Source of the DNA: Tupaia tana
Lineage: Eukaryota; Chordata; Mammalia; Scandentia; Tupaiidae
Assembly (NCBI GenBank): GCA_026018925.1
Contig: JAKSZU010000211.1
Location: forward strand, 248,001 to 312,000
Direction of reading: 5' to 3'
DNA: 64,000 bases
Shown: piece after piece, positions 1-12,700 of the stretch
Numbering within the stretch: the stretch's first letter is position 1
How the letters are laid out: each line of letters opens with the position of its first letter
The notes under the pieces: model-generated
What the model was told of the DNA's origin: nothing
The model's input: only the letters and a program-made list of their open reading frames with translations
Database searches by the model: none
Made by a program: the position numbers and the translations under genes

Positions 1-9
1 AAGAAAAAT

Positions 10-3000
10 GAGGAGACAGGAGCAGAGAGAGACAGAGACCTCAGAGACACAGAGACAGAGATAGAAGGCCAGAAGGGCTCCCTACCACACTAGCTTTGCT
101 TGCTGGAGGCTGAATTATGAGTAGAAAATCTTCATTTCTCCTGAGCCCTGAAATATCTAGTTCCCAGTATCCATGTGGAAACTTCTCAGAGAATGGCTCA
201 ACTCTCCTGCCTGGGAGAAAGGAGCAGAAGGGCTTATTAACAAAACAAAAGATGGAGCTGAGAGCCAGAGAGAAATTCTACCTTTAAAAAAATCGTAAAA
301 AGGAAAAATTACCAAAAAGAAAAATGAGGAGACAGGAGCAGAGAGAGACAGAGACCTCAGAGACACAGAGACAGAGATAGAAGTCCAGAGGGGCTCCCTA
401 CCACACTAGCTTTGCTTGCTGGAGGCTGAATTATGAGGAGAAAATCTTCATTTCTCCTGAGCCCTGACATATCTAGTTCCCAGTATCCATGTGGAATCTT
501 CTCAGAGAATGCCTCAACTCTCCTGCCTGGGAGAAAGGAGCAGAAGGGCTTATTAACAAAACAAAAGATGGAGCTGAGAGCCAGAGAGAAATTCTACCTT
601 TAAAAAAATCGTAAAAATAAAAAATTACCAAAAAAAAATGAGGAGACAGGAGCAGAGAGAGACAGAGACCTCAGAGACACAGAGACAGAGATAGAAGGCC
701 CGAGGGGCTCCCTACCACACTAGCTTTGCTTCCTGGAGGCTGAATTATGAGTAGAAAATCTTCATTTCTCCTGAGCCCTGAAATATCTAGTTCCCAGTAT
801 CCATGTGGAATCTTCTCAGAGAATGGCTCAACTCTCTTGCCTGGGAGAAAGGAGAAGAAGGGCTTATTAACAAAACAAAAGATGGAGCTGAGAGCCAGAG
901 AGAAATTCTACCTTTAAAAAAATCGTAAAAAGGAAAAATTACCAAAAAAAATGAGGAGACAGGAGCAGAGAGAGACAGAGACCTCAGAGACACAGAGACA
1001 GAGAAAGAACGCCAGAGGGGCTCCCTACCACACTAGCTTTGCCTGCTGGAGGCTGAATTATGAGTAGAAAATCTTCCTTTCTCCGGAGCCCTGAAATATC
1101 AAGTTCCCAGTATCCATGTGGAAACTTCTCAGAGAATGGCTCAACTCTCCTGCCTGGGAGGAAGGAGCAGAAGGGCTTATTAACAAAACAAAAGATGGAG
1201 CTGAGAGCCAGAGAGAAATTCTACTTTTAAAAAAATCATAAAAAGGAAAAATTACCAAAAATACAGAGGAGACAGGAGCAGAGAGAGACAGAGACCTCAG
1301 AGACACAGAGACAGAGATAGAAGGCCAGAGGGGCTCCCTACCACACTAGCTTTGCTTGCTGGAGGCTCAATTATGAGTAGAAAATCTTCATTTCTCCTGA
1401 GCCCTGAAATATCTAGTTCCCAGTATCCATGTGGAATCTTCTCAGAGAATGGCTGAACTCTCCTGCCTGGCAGAAAGGAGCAGAAGGGCTTATTAACAAA
1501 ACAAAAGATGGAGCTGAGAGCCAGAGAGAAATTCTACCTTTAAAAAAATCGTAAAAAGGAAAAATTTCCAAAAAAAAAAAATGAGGAGACAGGAGCAGAG
1601 AGAGACAGAGACCTCAGAGACACAGAGACAGAGATAGAAGGCCAGAGGGGCTCCCTACCACACTAGCTTTGCTTGCTGGAGGCTGAATTATGAGTAGAAA
1701 ATCTTCATTTCTCCTGATCCCTGAAATATCTAGTTCCCAGTATCCATGTGGAATCTTCTCAGAGAATGGCTCAACTCTCCTGCCTGGCAGAAAGGAGCAG
1801 AAGGGCTTATTAACAAAACAAAAGATGGACCTGAGAGCCAGATAGAAATTCTACCTTTCAAAAAATCGTAAAATGGAAAAATTACCAAAAAAAAATGAGG
1901 AGACAGGAGCAGAGAGAGACAGAGACCTCAGAGACACTGAGAGAGAAATAGAAGGTCAGAGTGGCTCCCTACCACACTAGCTTTGCTTGCTGGAGGCTGA
2001 ATTATGAGTAGAAAATCTTCATTTCCCCTGAGCCCTGAAATATCTAGTTCCCAGTATCCATGTGGAATCTTCTCAGAGAATGCCTCAACTCTCCTGCCTG
2101 GGAGAAAGGAGCAGAAGGGCTTATTAACAAAACAAAAGATGGAGCTGAGAGCCAGAGAGAAATTCTACCTTTAAAAAAATCGTAAAAAGGAAAAATTACC
2201 AAAAAAAAAATGAGAAGACAGGAGCAGAGAGAGACAGAGACCTCAGAGACACAGAGACAGAGATAGAAGGCCAGAGAGGCTCCCTACCACACTAGCTTTG
2301 CCTGCTGGAGGCTGAATTATGAGTAGAAAATCTTCATTTCTCCTGAGCCCTGATATATCTAGTTCCCAGTATCCATTTGGAATCTTCTCAGAGAATGGCT
2401 CAACTCTCCTGCCTGGGAGAAAGGAGCAGAAGGGCTTATTAACAAAACAAAAGATGGAGCTGAGAGCCAGAGAGAAATTATACCTTTAAAAAAATCGTAA
2501 AAAGGAAAAATTTCCAAAAAAAAATGAGGAGACATGAGCAGACAGAGACAGAGACCTCAGAGACACAGAGACAGAGATAGAAGGCCAGAGGGGCTCCCTA
2601 CCACACTAGGTTTGCTTGCTGGAGGCTGAATTATGAGTAGAAAATCTTCATTTCTCCTGAGCCCTGAAATATCTTGTTCCCAGTATCCATGTGGGAACTT
2701 CTCAGCGAATGGCTCAACTCTCTTGCCTGGGAGAAAGGAGCAAAAGGGCTTATTAACAAAACAAAAGATGAAGCTGAGAGCCAGAGAGAAATTCTACCTT
2801 TAAAAAAATCGTAAAAAGGAAAAATTAACAAAAAAAAATGAGGAGACAGGAGAAGAGAGAGACAGAGACCTCAGGGACACAGAGAGTGAGATAGAAGGCC
2901 AGAGGGGCTCCCTACCACTCTAGCTTTGCTTGCTGGAGACTGAATTATGAGCAGAAAATCATTTGTCCTGAGCCCTGATATATCTAGTTCCCAGTATCCA

Positions 3001-3152
3001 TGTGTAATCTTCTCAGAGAATGCCTCAACTCTCCTGCCTGGGAGAAAGGAGCAGAAGGGCTTATTAACAAAACAAAAGATGGAGCTGAGAGCCAGAGAGA
3101 AATTCTACCTTTAAAAATATCGTAAAAAGGAAAAATTACCAAAAAGAAAAAT
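10..3152 (+). repeat. Block A1: 10-monomer higher-order unit (3,143 bp)
   Basis: Monomer starts are 10, 326, 640, 953, 1266, 1583, 1897, 2212, 2526 and 2840. The first five recur at an offset of 3,143 bp with no difference that I saw in the stretches compared. Markers include GACATATCTAG in unit 2, GGCCCGAGGGG in unit 3, TCCGGAGCCC with ATCAAGTTCC in unit 4, the ATACAGAGG boundary before unit 5, GAAATAGAAGGTCAGAGTGG in unit 7, and the GAGCAGAAAATCATTTGTCC stretch of unit 10. The nine bases before position 10 are the end of the preceding monomer. Confidence 0.9.
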
Positions 3153-5034
3153 GAGGAGACAGGAGCAGAGAGAGACAGAGACCTCAGAGACACAGAGACA
3201 GAGATAGAAGGCCAGAAGGGCTCCCTACCACACTAGCTTTGCTTGCTGGAGGCTGAATTATGAGTAGAAAATCTTCATTTCTCCTGAGCCCTGAAATATC
3301 TAGTTCCCAGTATCCATGTGGAAACTTCTCAGAGAATGGCTCAACTCTCCTGCCTGGGAGAAAGGAGCAGAAGGGCTTATTAACAAAACAAAAGATGGAG
3401 CTGAGAGCCAGAGAGAAATTCTACCTTTAAAAAAATCGTAAAAAGGAAAAATTACCAAAAAGAAAAATGAGGAGACAGGAGCAGAGAGAGACAGAGACCT
3501 CAGAGACACAGAGACAGAGATAGAAGTCCAGAGGGGCTCCCTACCACACTAGCTTTGCTTGCTGGAGGCTGAATTATGAGGAGAAAATCTTCATTTCTCC
3601 TGAGCCCTGACATATCTAGTTCCCAGTATCCATGTGGAATCTTCTCAGAGAATGCCTCAACTCTCCTGCCTGGGAGAAAGGAGCAGAAGGGCTTATTAAC
3701 AAAACAAAAGATGGAGCTGAGAGCCAGAGAGAAATTCTACCTTTAAAAAAATCGTAAAAATAAAAAATTACCAAAAAAAAATGAGGAGACAGGAGCAGAG
3801 AGAGACAGAGACCTCAGAGACACAGAGACAGAGATAGAAGGCCCGAGGGGCTCCCTACCACACTAGCTTTGCTTCCTGGAGGCTGAATTATGAGTAGAAA
3901 ATCTTCATTTCTCCTGAGCCCTGAAATATCTAGTTCCCAGTATCCATGTGGAATCTTCTCAGAGAATGGCTCAACTCTCTTGCCTGGGAGAAAGGAGAAG
4001 AAGGGCTTATTAACAAAACAAAAGATGGAGCTGAGAGCCAGAGAGAAATTCTACCTTTAAAAAAATCGTAAAAAGGAAAAATTACCAAAAAAAATGAGGA
4101 GACAGGAGCAGAGAGAGACAGAGACCTCAGAGACACAGAGACAGAGAAAGAACGCCAGAGGGGCTCCCTACCACACTAGCTTTGCCTGCTGGAGGCTGAA
4201 TTATGAGTAGAAAATCTTCCTTTCTCCGGAGCCCTGAAATATCAAGTTCCCAGTATCCATGTGGAAACTTCTCAGAGAATGGCTCAACTCTCCTGCCTGG
4301 GAGGAAGGAGCAGAAGGGCTTATTAACAAAACAAAAGATGGAGCTGAGAGCCAGAGAGAAATTCTACTTTTAAAAAAATCATAAAAAGGAAAAATTACCA
4401 AAAATACAGAGGAGACAGGAGCAGAGAGAGACAGAGACCTCAGAGACACAGAGACAGAGATAGAAGGCCAGAGGGGCTCCCTACCACACTAGCTTTGCTT
4501 GCTGGAGGCTCAATTATGAGTAGAAAATCTTCATTTCTCCTGAGCCCTGAAATATCTTGTTCCCAGTATCCATGTGGGAACTTCTCAGCGAATGGCTCAA
4601 CTCTCTTGCCTGGGAGAAAGGAGCAAAAGGGCTTATTAACAAAACAAAAGATGAAGCTGAGAGCCAGAGGAAATTCTACCTTTAAAAAAATCGTAAAAAG
4701 GAAAAATTAACAAAAAAAAATGAGGAGACAGGAGAAGAGAGAGACAGAGACCTCAGGGACACAGAGAGTGAGATAGAAGGCCAGAGGGGCTCCCTACCAC
4801 TCTAGCTTTGCTTGCTGGAGACTGAATTATGAGCAGAAAATCATTTGTCCTGAGCCCTGATATATCTAGTTCCCAGTATCCATGTGTAATCTTCTCAGAG
4901 AATGCCTCAACTCTCCTGCCTGGGAGAAAGGAGCAGAAGGGCTTATTAACAAAACAAAAGATGGAGCTGAGAGCCAGAGAGAAATTCTACCTTTAAAAAT
5001 ATCGTAAAAAGGAAAAATTACCAAAAAGAAAAAT
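3153..5034 (+). repeat. Block A2: 6-monomer deletion form of block A (1,882 bp)
   Basis: Starts are 3153, 3469, 3783, 4096, 4409 and 4722. Units 1-5 match units 1-5 of A1, and the sixth matches unit 10 of A1. Counterparts of A1 units 6-9 (about 1,261 bp) are missing. The join lies inside the fifth unit at about 4,513-4,555: before it the text has GGCTCAATTATG as at 1,366, after it ATCTTGTTCCCAG as at 2,672. A 2 bp loss near 4,669 (GCCAGAGGAAATTC) is private to this copy. Confidence 0.88.
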
Positions 5035-5665
5035 GAGGAGACAGGAGCAGAGAGAGACAGAGACCTCAGAGACACAGAGACAGAGATAGAAGGCCAGAGG
5101 GGCTCCCTACCACACTAGCTTTGCTTGCTGGAGGCTGAATTATGAGTAGAAAATCTTCATTTCTCCTGAGCCCTGAAATATCTAGTTCCCAGTATCCATG
5201 TGGAAACTTCTCAGAGAATGGCTCAACTCTCCTGCCTGGGAGAAAGGAGCAGAAGGGCTTATTAACAAAACAAAAGATGGAGCTGAGAGCCAGAGAGAAA
5301 TTCTACCTTTAAAAAAATCGTAAAAAGGAAAAATTACCAAAAAGAAAAATGAGGAGACAGGAGCAGAGAGAGACAGAGACCTCAGAGACACAGAGACAGA
5401 GATAGAAGTCCAGAGGGGCTCCCTACCACACTAGCTTTGCTTGCTGGAGGCTGAATTATGAGGAGAAAATCTTCATTTCTCCTCAGCCCTGACATATCTA
5501 GTTCCCAGTATCCATGTGGAATCTTCTCAGAGAATGCCTCAACTCTCCTGCCTGGGAGAAAGGAGCAGAAGGGCTTATTAACAAAACAAAAGATGGAGCT
5601 GAGAGCCAGAGAGAAATTCTACCTTTAAAAAAATCGTAAAAATAAAAAATTACCAAAAAAAAAAT
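5035..5665 (+). repeat. Third copy of block A units 1-2
   Basis: Starts are 5035 and 5351. They match 3153 and 3469 at +1,882 bp, and the copying continues into the next three units (5666, 5978, 6291), which also open block B. Small differences, such as AGGCCAGAGGGG here against AGGCCAGAAGGG at 3,213 and CTCCTCAGCCCTG near 5,480, show this copy is slightly more diverged than A1 is from A2. Confidence 0.85.
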
Positions 5666-8600
5666 GAGGAGACAGGAGCAGAGAGAGACAGAGACCTCAG
5701 AGACACAGAGAGAGAGATAGAAGGCCCGAGGGGCTCCCTACCACACTAGCTTTGCTTCCTGGAGGCTGAATTATGAGTAGAAAATCTTCATTTCTCCTGA
5801 GCCCTGAAATATCTTGTTCCCAGTATCCATGTGGAATCTTCTCAGAGAATGGCTCAACTCTCTTGCCTGGGAGAAAGGAGCAGAAGGGCTTATTAACAAA
5901 ACAAAAGATGGAGCTGAGAGCCAGAGAGAAATTCTACCTTTAAAAAAATCGTAAAAAGGAAAAATTACCAAAAAAATGAGGAGACATGAGCAGAGAGAGA
6001 CAGAGACCTCAGAGACACAGAGACAGAGAAAGAACGCCAGAGGGGCTCCCTACCACACTAGCTTTGCCTGCTGGAGGCTGAATTATGAGTAGAAAATCTT
6101 CCTTTCTCCGGAGCCCTGAAATATCAAGTTCCCAGTATCCATGTGGAAACTTCTCAGAGAATGGCTCAACTCTCCTGCCTGGGAGGAAGGAGCAGAAGGG
6201 CTTATTAACAAAACAAAAGATGGAGCTGAGAGCCAGAGAGAAATTCTACTTTTAAAAAAATCATAAAAAGGAAAAATTACCAAAAATACAGAGGAGACAG
6301 GAGCAGAGAGAGACAGAGACCTCAGAGACACAGAGACAGAGATAGAAGGCCAGAGGGGCTCCCTACCACACTACCTTTGCTTGCTGGAGGCTCAATTATG
6401 AGTAGAAAATCTTCATTTCTCCTGAGCCCTGAAATATCTAGTTCCCAGTATCCATGTGTAATCTTCTCAGAGAATGGCTCAACTCTCCTGCCTGGGAGAA
6501 AGGAGCAGAAGAGCTTATTAACAAAACAAAAGATGGAGCTGAGAGCCAGAGAGAAATTCTACCTTTAAAAAAATCGTAAAAAGGAAAAATTACCAAAAAA
6601 AAATGAGGAGACAGGAGCAGAGAGAGACAGAGACCTCAGAGACACTAAGAGAGAAATAGAAGGTCAGAGTGGCTCCCTACCGCACTAGCTTTGCTTGCTG
6701 GAGGCTGAATTATGAGTAGAAAATCTTCATTTCTCCTGAGCCCTGAAATATCTAGTTCCCAGTATCCATGTGGAATCTTCTCAGAGAATGGCTGAACTCT
6801 CCTGCCTGGCAGAAAGGAGCAGAAGGGCTTATTAACAAAACAAAAGATGGAGCTGAGAGCCAGAGAGAAATTCTACCTTTAAAAAAATCGTAAAAAGGAA
6901 AAATTACAAAAAAAAATGAAGAGACAGGAGCAGGGAGAGACAGAGACCTCAGAGACACAGAGACAGAGATAGAAGGCAAGGGGGGTTCCCTACCACACTA
7001 GCTTTGATTGCTGGAGGCTGAAATATGAGTAGAAAATCTTCATTTCTCCTGAGCCCTGAAATATCTATTTCCCAGTTTCCATGTGGAATCTTCTCAGAGA
7101 ATGGCTCAAATCACCTGCCTGGGAGAAAGGAGCAGAAGGGCTTATTAACAAAACAGAAGATGGAGCTGAGAGCCAGATAGAAATTCTACCTTTCAAAAAA
7201 TCGTAAAATGGAAAAATTACCAAAAAAATATGAGGAGAAAGGAGCAGAGAGTGACAGAGACCTCAGAGACACAGAGACAGAGATAGAAGGCCAGAGGGGC
7301 TCCCTACCACACTAGCTTTGCTTGCTGGAGGCTGAATTATGAGTAGAAAATCTTCATTTCTCCTGAGCCCTGAAATATCTAGTTCCCAGTATCCATGTGG
7401 AATCTTCTCAGAGAATGGCTCAACTCTCCTGCCTGGCAGAAAGGAGCAGAAGGGCTTATTAACAAAACAAAAGATGGACCTGAGAGCCAGAGAGAAATTC
7501 TACCTTTAAAAATTCATAAAAAGGAAAAATTACCAAAAAAAATATGAGGAGAAAGGAGCAGAGAGAGACAGAGACCTCAGAGACACAGAGACAGAGATAG
7601 AAGGCAAGAGGGTCTCCCTACCACACTAGCTTTGCTTGCTGGAGGCTGAATTATGAGTAGAAAATCTTCATTTCTCCTGAGCCCTGAAATATCTAGTTCC
7701 CAGTATACATGTGGAATCTTCTCAGAGAATGGCTCAACTCTCTTGCCTGGGAGAAAGGAGCAAAAGGGCTTATTAACAAAACAAAAGATGAAGCTGAGAG
7801 CCAGAGAGAAATTCTACCTTTAAAAAAATCGTAAAAAGGAAAAATTACCAAAAAAAATGAGGAGACAGGAGCAGAGAGATACAGAGACCTCAGGGACACA
7901 GAGACAGAGATAGAAGGCCAGAGGGGCTCCCTACCACACTAGCTTTGCTTGCTGGAGGCTGAATTATGAGTAGAAAATCTTCATTTCTCCTGAGCCCTGA
8001 AATATCTAGTTCCCAGTATCCATGTGGAAACTTCTCAGAGAATGGCTCAACTCTCCTGCCTGGCAGAAAGGAGCAGAAGGGCTTATTAACAAAACAAAAG
8101 ATGGACCTGAGAGCCAGAGAGAAATTCTACCTTTAAAAATTCATAAAAAGGAAAAATTACCAAAAAAAATATGAGGAGACAGGAGCAGAGAGAGACAGAG
8201 ACCTCAGGGACACAGAGACAGAGATAGAAGGCCAGAGGGGCTCCCTACCACAGTAGCTTTGCTTGCTGGAGGCTGAATTATGAGTAGAAAATCTTCATTT
8301 CTCCTGAGCCCTGAAATATCTAGTTCCCAGTATCCATGTGGAATCTTCTCAGAGAATGGCTCAACTCTCTTGCCTGGGAGAAAGGAGCAGAAGGGCTTAT
8401 TAACAAAACAAAAGATGGAGCTGAGAGCCAGAGAGAAATTCTACCTTTAAAAAAATCGTAAAAAGGAAAAATTACCAAAATAAAAATGAGGAAACAGGAG
8501 CAGAGAGAGACAGAGACCTCAGAGACACAGAGACAGAGATCGAAGGCCAGAGGGGCTCCCTACCACAATAGCTTTGCCTGCTGGAGGCTGAATTATGAGT

Positions 8601-9747
8601 AGAAAATCTTTCTTTCTCCTGAGCCCTGAAATATATAGTTCCCAGTATCCATGTGGAATCTTCCCAGAGAATGGCTCAACTCTCCTGCCTGGGAGAAAGG
8701 AGCAGAAGGGCTTATTAACAAAACAAAAGATGGAGCTGAGAGCCAGAGAGAAATTCTACCTTTAAAAAAATCGTAAAATGGAAAAATTACCAAAAAGAAA
8801 AATGAGGAGACAGGAGCAGAGAGAAACAGAGACCTCAGAGACACAGAGACAGAGATAGAAGGCCAGAGGGGCTCCCTACCACACTAGCTTTGCTTGCTGG
8901 AGGCTGAATTATGAGTAGAAAATCTTCATTTCTCCTGAGCCCTGAAATATCTAGTTCCCAATATATATGTGGAAACTTCTCAGAGAATGGCTCAACTCTC
9001 CTGCCTGACAGAAAGGAGCAGAAGGGCTTATTAAAAAAACAAAAGATGGAGCTGAGAGCCAGAGAGAAATTCTACCTTTAAAAAAATCGTAAAAAAGAAA
9101 AATTACCAAAAATTAAAATGAGGAGACAGGAGCAGAGAGAGACAGAGACCTCAGAGACACAGAGACAGAGACAAAAGGCCAGAGGCGCTCCCTACCACAC
9201 TAGGTTTGCTTGCTGGAGCCTGAATTCTGAGTAGAAAATCTTCATTTCTCCTGAGCCGTGAAATATCTAGTTCCCAGTATCCATGTGGAAACTTCTCAGA
9301 GAATGGCTCAACTCTCCTGCCTGGGAGAAAGGAGCAGAAGGGCTTATTAACAAAACAAAATATGGAGCTGAGAGCCAGATAGTAATTCTACCTTTAAAGA
9401 AATCGTAAAAAGGAAAAATTACAAAAAAAAATGAGGAGACAGGAGCAGGGAGACACAGAGACCTCAGAGACACAGAGACAGAGATAGAAGGCAAGGGGGG
9501 CTCCCTACCACACTAGCTTTGATTGCTGGAGGCTGAAATATGAGTAGAAAATCTTCATTTCTCCTGAGCCCTGAAATATCTATTTCCCAGTTTCCATGTG
9601 GAATCTTCTCAGAGAATGGCTCAAATCACCTGCCTGGGAGAAAGGAGCAGAAGGGCTTATTAACAAAACAGAAGATGGAGCTGAGAGCCAGAGAGAAATT
9701 CTACCTTTAAAAAAATCGTAAAAATAAAAAATTACCAAAAAAAAAAT
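5666..9747 (+). repeat. Block B1: 13-monomer higher-order unit (4,082 bp)
   Basis: Starts are 5666, 5978, 6291, 6605, 6918, 7232, 7546, 7859, 8173, 8488, 8804, 9120 and 9433. The block recurs at +4,082 bp from 9748. Its first three units derive from block A units 3-5. Markers include GGCAAGGGGGG with GGCTGAAATATGAG (units 5 and 13), TTTAAAAATTCATAAAAAGG (units 7 and 9), CCCAGTATACATG (unit 7), ATATATAGTTCCC (unit 10) and GGCGCTCCC with CTGAATTCTGAG (unit 12). Confidence 0.9.
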
Positions 9748-12700
9748 GAGGAGACAGGAGCAGAGAGAGACAGAGACCTCAGAGACACAGAGAGAGAGAT
9801 AGAAGGCCCGAGGGGCTCCCTACCACACTAGCTTTGCTTCCTGGAGGCTGAATTATGAGTAGAAAATCTTCATTTCTCCTGAGCCCTGAAATATCTAGTT
9901 CCCAGTATCCATGTGGAATCTTCTCAGAGAATGGCTCAACTCTCTTGCCTGGGAGAAAGGAGCAGAAGGGCTTATTAACAAAACAAAAGATGGAGCTGAG
10001 AGCCAGAGAGAAATTCTACCTTTAAAAAAATCGTAAAAAGGAAAAATTACCAAAAAAATGAGGAGACATGAGCAGAGAGAGACAGAGACCTCAGAGACAC
10101 AGAGACAGAGAAAGAACGCCAGAGGGGCTCCCTACCACACTAGCTTTGCCTGCTGGAGGCTGAATTATGAGTAGAAAATCTTCCTTTCTCCGGAGCCCTG
10201 AAATATCAAGTTCCCAGTATCCATGTGGAAACTTCTCAGAGAATGGCTCAACTCTCCTGCCTGGGAGGAAGGAGCAGAAGGGCTTATTAACAAAACAAAA
10301 GATGGAGTTGAGAGCCAGAGAGAAATTCTACTTTTAAAAAAATCATAAAAAGGAAAAATTACCAAAAATACAGAGGAGACAGGAGCAGAGAGAGACAGAG
10401 ACCTCAGAGACACAGAGACAGAGATAGAAGGCCAGAGGGGCTCCCTACCACACTACCTTTGCTTGCTGGAGGCTCAATTATGAGTAGAAAATCTTCATTT
10501 CTCCTGAGCCCTGAAATATCTAGTTCCCAGTATCCATGTGTAATCTTCTCAGAGAATGGCTCAACTCTCCTGCCTGGGAGAAAGGAGCAGAAGAGCTTAT
10601 TAACAAAACAAAAGATGGAGCTGAGAGCCAGAGAGAAATTCTACCTTTAAAAAAATCGTAAAAAGGAAAAATTACCAAAAAAAAATGAGGAGACAGGAGC
10701 AGAGAGAGACAGAGACCTCAGAGACACTAAGAGAGAAATAGAAGGTCAGAGTGGCTCCCTACCGCACTAGCTTTGCTTGCTGGAGGCTGAATTATGAGTA
10801 GAAAATCTTCATTTCTCCTGAGCCCTGAAATATCTAGTTCCCAGTATCCATGTGGAATCTTCTCAGAGAATGGCTGAACTCTCCTGCCTGGCAGAAAGGA
10901 GCAGAAGGGCTTATTAACAAAACAAAAGATGGAGCTGAGAGCCAGAGAGAAATTCTACCTTTAAAAAAATCGTAAAAAGGAAAAATTACAAAAAAAAATG
11001 AAGAGACAGGAGCAGGGAGAGACAGAGACCTCAGAGACACAGAGACAGAGATAGAAGGCAAGGGGGGCTCCCTACCACACTAGCTTTGATTGCTGGAGGC
11101 TGAAATATGAGTAGAAAATCTTCATTTCTCCTGAGTCCTGAAATATCTATTTCCCAGTTTCCATGTGGAATCTTCTCAGAGAATGGCTCAAATCACCTGC
11201 CTGGGAGAAAGGAGCAGAAGGGCTTATTAACAAAACAGAAGATGGAGCTGAGAGCCAGATAGAAATTCTACCTTTCAAAAAATCGTAAAATGGAAAAATT
11301 ACCAAAAAAATATGAGGAGAAAGGAGCAGAGAGTGACAGAGACCTCAGAGACACAGAGACAGAGATAGAAGGCCAGAGGGGCTCCCTACCACACTAGCTT
11401 TGCTTGCTGGAGGCTGAATTATGAGTAGAAAATCTTCATTTCTCCTGAGCCCTGAAATATCTAGTTCCCAGTATCCATGTGGAATCTTCTCAGAGAATGG
11501 CTCAACTCTCCTGCCTGGCAGAAAGGAGCAGAAGGGCTTATTAACAAAACAAAAGATGGACCTGAGAGCCAGAGAGAAATTCTACCTTTAAAAATTCATA
11601 AAAAGGAAAAATTACCAAAAAAAATATGAGGAGAAAGGAGCAGAGAGAGACAGAGACCTCAGAGACACAGAGACAGAGATAGAAGGCAAGAGGGGCTCCC
11701 TACCACACTAGCTTTGCTTGCTGGAGGCTGAATTATGAGTAGAAAATCTTCATTTCTCCTGAGCCCTGAAATATCTAGTTCCCAGTATACATGTGGAATC
11801 TTCTCAGAGAATGGCTCAACTCTCTTGCCTGGGAGAAAGGAGCAAAAGGGCTTATTAACAAAACAAAAGATGAAGCTGAGAGCCAGAGAGAAATTCTACC
11901 TTTAAAAAAATCGTAAAAAGGAAAAATTACCAAAAAAATGAGGAGACAGGAGCAGAGAGATACAGAGACCTCAGGGACACAGAGACAGAGATAGAAGGCC
12001 AGAGGGGCTCCCTACCACACTAGCTTTGCTTGCTGGAGGCTGAATTATGAGTAGAAAATCTTCATTTCTCCTGAGCCCTGAAATATCTAGTTCCCAGTAT
12101 CCATGTGGAATCTTCTCAGAGAATGGCTCAACTCTCTTGCCTGGGAGAAAGGAGCAGAAGGGCTTATTAACAAAACAAAAGATGGAGCTGAGAGCCAGAG
12201 AAAAATTCTACCTTTAAAAAAATCGTAAAAAGGAAAAATTACCAAAATAAAAATGAGGAAACAGGAGCAGAGAGAGACAGAGACCTCAGAGACACAGAGA
12301 CAGAGATCGAAGGCCAGAGGGGCTCCCTACCACAATAGCTTTGCCTGCTGGAGGCTGAATTATGAGTAGAAAATCTTTCTTTCTCCTGAGCCCTGAAATA
12401 TATAGTTCCCAGTATCCATGTGGAATCTTCCCAGAGAATGGCTCAACTCTCCTGCCTGGGAGAAAGGAGCAGAAGGGCTTATTAACAAAACAAAAGATGG
12501 AGCTGAGAGCCAGAGAGAAATTCTACCTTTAAAAAAATCGTAAAATGGAAAAATTACCAAAAAGAAAAATGAGGAGACAGGAGCAGAGAGAGACAGAGAC
12601 CTCAGAGACACAGAGACAGAGATAGAAGGCCAGAGGGGCTCCCTACCACACTAGCTTTGCTTGCTGGAGGCTGAATTATGAGTAGAAAATCTTCATTTCT

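Noticed and set aside
189..214. Hairpin TCTCC TGCCTG GGAGA in each monomer as a structured RNA or terminator
   Set aside because: The stem is only five pairs, is not followed by a T run, and is disrupted in many units (CCTGGCAG, CCTGACAG, TTGCCTGG) without compensating changes.
285..315. Minus-strand TTCCTTTTTACGAT resembling the pJ-alpha motif of primate alpha satellite
   Set aside because: Only the first eight or nine bases agree, all in a T-rich run; the CACC part is missing.
277..325. CENP-B box
   Set aside because: The functional core needs TTCG and CGGG at fixed spacing. The only consensus CpG is ATCGTAA with no CGGG nearby; rare CCGG or CCGAGG variants do not complete it.
157..366. 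Recurring minus-strand frame of 66-83 codons (MSLRSLSLSAPVSS and similar) with a hydrophobic stretch, open in many monomers
   Set aside because: The first codon here is GTG (CAC at 364-366), and other versions start with TTG (for example CAA at 6,977-6,979 and 15,391-15,393), which are not normal eukaryotic starts. The hydrophobic part is the A-tract read in reverse. The frame is broken by A-run length changes in many units and repeats only because the DNA does.
4495..4710. Plus-strand frames starting MLAGG (63-71 codons)
   Set aside because: They start at TTG in TTGCTGGAGG, overlap other open frames on both strands, and end wherever the next in-frame stop of the monomer falls. No sign of a gene.
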